Source: an uncultured Coriobacteriaceae bacterium
GTDB lineage: Bacteria > Actinomycetota > Coriobacteriia > Coriobacteriales > Atopobiaceae
Reading direction: 5' to 3'
DNA length: 15,953 nucleotides
Assembly (NCBI GenBank): GCA_902772085.1
Contig: CACXZL010000010.1
Span: 1-15,953, forward strand
This document shows positions 14,116-15,953 of this stretch, one piece after another (positions within the stretch are counted from its first letter, which is position 1; each line of letters starts with the position of its first letter). A model generated the notes under the pieces. It saw nothing but the letters and a program-made list of their open reading frames with translations, was not told the origin of the DNA and made no database searches. The position numbers and the translations under genes were made by a program.

Positions 14116-14913
14116 ATGGACATTTCCAGAAGACTGATCGCGTACTCGACCGCAAACGGATGGTCGTCCACTCCGCACGTCTCATACACCTACGAGCCAG
14201 ACGTGACCGGGCTCATGGAGGTGTACGAGTCCATGCGGGAGGGCTTCATGACCGAGCACGGGCATCGGCTCACCGTAAACACCCTCATGCTCAAGGTGTT
14301 GGCAGAGGGCCTCAAGGTCGCACCGAGGATGAACGCGAGCATCGACATGCCGCGCGACATCGATCCCGCGAACTACGACGGAACCCTCACCCTGCACGAT
14401 TCCATCAATGTGGCCGCCCCATGGCATCTGCCCGACGGCGCGACGCTCTCGCTCATAATGCGCGATTGCGGAAACAAGACTCTCGCGGAGCTTGCTGCCA
14501 TGGCCACCGCGCTGCAGCAGCGAGCCGAGGCCACCGACTTCGAGAACTTCTACCCCCGCCTCATCACGACCGCGCTGGGCGGAGATGCAAGCTTTTCCGA
14601 AGAGGAGCTGCAGCCGGGCGACCTGCTCGACGGCACCATCACGGTGTCAAACATCGGGTCGATTTGCCAGGCGCCCGGCCACTTCGAACTGCTCGTCGTC
14701 ATAGCCCCACAGACCACCGCGATCGGGCTTTCCGCCATCCAGAGGCAGCCGCGCGTGTGCGTGGTGAACGGCGAGGAGAAGATTCTGCCGCGCAGCATCA
14801 TGCCCATCTGCATCTCCTTCGACCATCGCGCCATGGGCTTCTACGACGTCGTGCCCTTCCTCAACCGCCTGGAGGAAATCTTCGCCGCACCGGAGGTCAT
14901 TCGCAGCTGGTAA
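14116..14913 (+). CDS. Stand-alone 2-oxoacid dehydrogenase E2-type acyltransferase domain protein
   Basis: A 265-residue protein with the fold signatures of the catalytic domain of dihydrolipoyl acyltransferases (PF00198; chloramphenicol acetyltransferase-like). The segment TITVSNIGSI (175-183) and then ELLVVIAPQTTAIGLSAIQRQPRV (191-214) match the conserved core, and the C-terminal SFDHRAMGFYD (235-244) contains the active-site His237. The usual DHRxxDG has lost its Asp (DHRAMG). No lipoyl domain or E1/E3-binding domain precedes it, and no E1 or E3 gene is nearby. So it is not a standard complex subunit; it may be a free acyltransferase or a non-catalytic relative. The start is chosen at the ATG with AGGAG seven bases upstream; the frame is open further up to 13993 without a ribosome-binding site. 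The substrate is unknown. Confidence 0.8.
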   Translation: MDISRRLIAYSTANGWSSTPHVSYTYEPDVTGLMEVYESMREGFMTEHGHRLTVNTLMLKVLAEGLKVAPRMNASIDMPRDIDPANYDGTLTLHDSINVAAPWHLPDGATLSLIMRDCGNKTLAELAAMATALQQRAEATDFENFYPRLITTALGGDASFSEEELQPGDLLDGTITVSNIGSICQAPGHFELLVVIAPQTTAIGLSAIQRQPRVCVVNGEEKILPRSIMPICISFDHRAMGFYDVVPFLNRLEEIFAAPEVIRSW

Positions 14914-14920
14914 CACGTTG

Positions 14921-14951
14921 GCGGACAAGACCCTTGGCGGGTTTTGTCCGC
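14921..14951 (+). terminator. Terminator hairpin after the acyltransferase gene
   Basis: GCGGACAAGACCC (14921-14933) and GGGTTTTGTCCGC (14939-14951) form a 13-bp stem with one G-T pair and a 5-base loop, seven bases after the stop codon. No T run follows, but stability and position are convincing. Confidence 0.7.
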
Positions 14952-14995
14952 ACATCCCTGCCTTGGTTTTCCTAGTTGATGGTTGCGAGTGCAAC

Positions 14996-15054
14996 AAAAA
15001 GTCGAGAGTTGCTTCCATCTCATGCACAATGGCAAAACAACCCTCGACCTTTTT
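14996..15054. terminator. Bidirectional terminator between convergent genes
   Basis: GTCGAGAGTTG (15001-15011) pairs with CAACCCTCGAC (15038-15048) with a single mismatch; CCAT/ATGG pair inside the loop. Five A precede the left arm and TTTTT follows near the right arm. It lies between the plus-strand acyltransferase gene and the minus-strand hicB and could end both transcripts; it is the natural terminator for hicAB. Confidence 0.65.
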
Positions 15055-15070
15055 GCATCGCGAAGAATCA

Positions 15071-15520
15071 CTATGCGGTCGCAAGCTCTTTCTTTGGCCG
15101 TCCCGCCTTACGTTCTTCGGCAAGACGCAGCTGTATGGACTCCATACTCACCATGCGCGTACGGCCCACCTTCCAGCTATCGAGTGCACCGGCCTTAGCC
15201 AGCTGCGTAATTCGTGCCGTGGTCACGCCAAGAAGCCCCGCCGCCTCAACCGCAGTGATAGCAGGGACATCCGAAAGGGTCGCCTCAACGGCAATCGTTA
15301 CAATTCCGCCCCCTCTTTGCGGCTCGTTCCCCAACGGAGGTTTCGGCACTTCCTCTCCTCGCATAAGATAATCAAGCACGATGGTTTTCAGCCAATCGGC
15401 CGACATCTCAACGGCGTCGTCGAAATCCTCCCCTTGGGTCCCGTCGACTCTTCCCGGAAAGAACGGAAAGCACAGAATGAATTCACCATCCTGTACAAAC
15501 TCAAATTCGCACACATACAT
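15071..15520 (-). CDS. hicB: HicB-like antitoxin with excisionase/MerR-type DNA-binding domain
   Basis: A 149-residue protein. Residues 1 to about 60 match the HicB partial RNase H-like fold (MYVCEFEFVQDGEFILCFPFFPG, then a DDAVEMSADWLKTIVLDYL helix), which binds and blocks the HicA toxin. Residues 88-135 form a helix-turn-helix of the excisionase/MerR kind (ITAVEAAGLLGVTTARITQL, then WKVGRTRMVSMESI as the wing), rather than the Xre or ribbon-helix-helix domain usual in HicB. The tail has GRPKK, similar to an AT-hook. The start is the ATG at 15520 with GGGAGGG five bases upstream; a GTG at 15550 lacks one. It follows hicA by 43 bp. Likely autorepresses the hicAB promoter, but that is inferred from the family. 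Confidence 0.8.
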   Translation of the reverse strand: MYVCEFEFVQDGEFILCFPFFPGRVDGTQGEDFDDAVEMSADWLKTIVLDYLMRGEEVPKPPLGNEPQRGGGIVTIAVEATLSDVPAITAVEAAGLLGVTTARITQLAKAGALDSWKVGRTRMVSMESIQLRLAEERKAGRPKKELATA

Positions 15521-15563
15521 TTTTACCCTCCCAACACATCCTATGACCACAAGGGAGTCGGAG

Positions 15564-15737
15564 CTACCCCAATCCCGCCTGTTTCCTTATCGCTTCTGCC
15601 ATCTGGTTCTTAATCTCTGAATGCCGCGGCACTATAACCGTAATGCTCCCTTTTCTAAGTTTCCCATGCTTGGCACCGCCAACCTCACTGAAACCGGCTA
15701 GCTTCAGCTCACGGATGAGGTCCCGTCGTTTGGTCAT
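15564..15737 (-). CDS. hicA: HicA-like mRNA interferase toxin
   Basis: A 57-residue toxin of the HicA family, whose members bind and cut mRNA through a double-stranded-RNA-binding-like fold. Family features are the basic N-terminal helix (TKRRDLIRELKLAGF), the catalytic His in GGAKHGK, the VIVPRHS strand, and a C-terminal helix ending RKQAGL, which closes almost every HicA. The length is typical. The start ATG at 15737 has a perfect AAAGGAGG four bases upstream; an in-frame ATG at 15773 lies at the promoter -10 and is excluded. First gene of a two-gene operon with hicB, under the promoter at 15,775-15,803. Confidence 0.88.
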   Translation of the reverse strand: MTKRRDLIRELKLAGFSEVGGAKHGKLRKGSITVIVPRHSEIKNQMAEAIRKQAGLG

Positions 15738-15774
15738 TGGACCTCCTTTCACGTAGCTTCTTCTGCACAACAAA

Positions 15775-15803
15775 ATATTAAGTCAGCTAACATTTTTTGT
15801 CAA
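15775..15803 (-). promoter_or_regulatory. hicAB promoter
   Basis: On the minus strand TTGACA (15803-15798), exactly 17 bases, then TAATAT (15780-15775): a near-perfect sigma-70 type promoter about 38 bases before the hicA ATG. Strong basal strength fits an autorepressed toxin-antitoxin operon. Confidence 0.8.
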
Positions 15804-15816
15804 CACTCGCTTCGCT

Positions 15817-15836
15817 ATCAGGTTATACCGCCTGAT
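15817..15836. repeat. Inverted repeat upstream of the hicAB promoter
   Basis: ATCAGG (15817-15822) and CCTGAT (15831-15836) around an 8-base spacer, 14 bases outside the hicAB -35 box and exactly where base composition changes to GC-rich. It could be an operator half-site pair or lie at the end of the neighbouring mobile element. Confidence 0.35.
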
Positions 15837-15953
15837 CCTCGCAGACGACGCCGGGAGGGAGTGCCTCATGGCCTCCCTCGTCGAGGAGGTGTCGCGCAAG
15901 CTCGTGCCTGTCAGGCCCGGCAGGCCGGCCTACCCGCGGGACGGCCTGACGGG
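15832..15953 (+). CDS. Partial transposase-like reading frame at the window edge
   Basis: An open plus-strand frame of about 40 codons running off the window. It ends RPGRPAYPRDGLTG; a GRPAY-P-R-x-L motif near the N-terminus is typical of IS5/IS1182-type transposases, where it is followed by the catalytic domain. Composition is very GC-rich like the IS at 12.1-14.0 kb and unlike hicAB. The true start is unclear: there is an ATG at 15870, no clear ribosome-binding site, and the frame is open further upstream into the hicAB promoter region. The family is tentative. Confidence 0.35.
   Translation, partial: MILADDAGRECLMASLVEEVSRKLVPVRPGRPAYPRDGLT

Noticed and set aside
14160..14975. A 271-codon plus-strand frame inside the acyltransferase gene
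   Set aside because: Out-of-frame shadow, Arg/His/Ala-rich, no start signal; the other frame has clear family motifs.
14921..15054. Hairpins near 15 kb as a CRISPR or repeat array
   Set aside because: The two stems differ in sequence and are not repeated at regular spacing; terminators explain them.

Overview
The window most resembles the chromosome of a Gram-positive actinobacterium, probably of the class Coriobacteriia. The grounds are the style of the proteins (an actinobacterial-type ATP synthase alpha subunit, a DtxR-type regulator), a strong Shine-Dalgarno sequence before most genes, frequent GTG starts, and a moderate-GC core next to very GC-rich mobile DNA. This placement is inference from reading the sequence; no database was searched.

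Left and central part (about 1-11,900) is core genome, read entirely on the minus strand, so the biological order runs from high to low coordinates. It opens with a good sigma-70-like promoter (11,871-11,898) and a complete F1Fo ATP synthase operon: atpI-like, atpB (a), atpE (c), atpF (b), atpH (delta), atpA (alpha), atpG (gamma), atpD (beta) and atpC (epsilon). Several junctions are one-base TAATG or TAGTG overlaps typical of translational coupling. A strong hairpin follows atpC. Next come murA (first committed step of peptidoglycan synthesis), a short DtxR/MntR-type metal-dependent regulator, galU (UDP-glucose synthesis) and a divergent phosphoglucomutase/phosphomannomutase. The last two are almost contiguous and could act in sequence to make UDP-glucose for envelope polysaccharide. 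The first ~100 bases resemble, on the minus strand, the conserved spacer/leader box of an rRNA operon that would lie just outside the window.

Right part (about 12,060-15,953) looks accessory. A complete, very GC-rich IS element with a 587-residue IS1634-like DDE transposase and its own promoter sits just upstream of the atp promoter. Between them is a short open stretch that may be the remnant of a displaced gene. To the right is a plus-strand gene for a stand-alone 2-oxoacid-dehydrogenase-type acyltransferase domain with an altered active-site motif. It is followed by two strong hairpins, the second flanked by A and T tracts as in a bidirectional terminator. Next is a minus-strand hicA-hicB toxin-antitoxin pair with a near-consensus promoter; its HicB carries an excisionase/MerR-like DNA-binding domain. 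The window ends in another abrupt GC-rich stretch that looks like the beginning of a second transposase, cut by the window edge.

No clear tRNA gene or CRISPR array was seen. I did not find a large unknown multi-gene system. The points most worth a second look are the hybrid metal site of the DtxR-type regulator, the unusual HicB, the altered acyltransferase and phosphohexomutase active sites, and the mobile-element boundary upstream of the ATP synthase operon.
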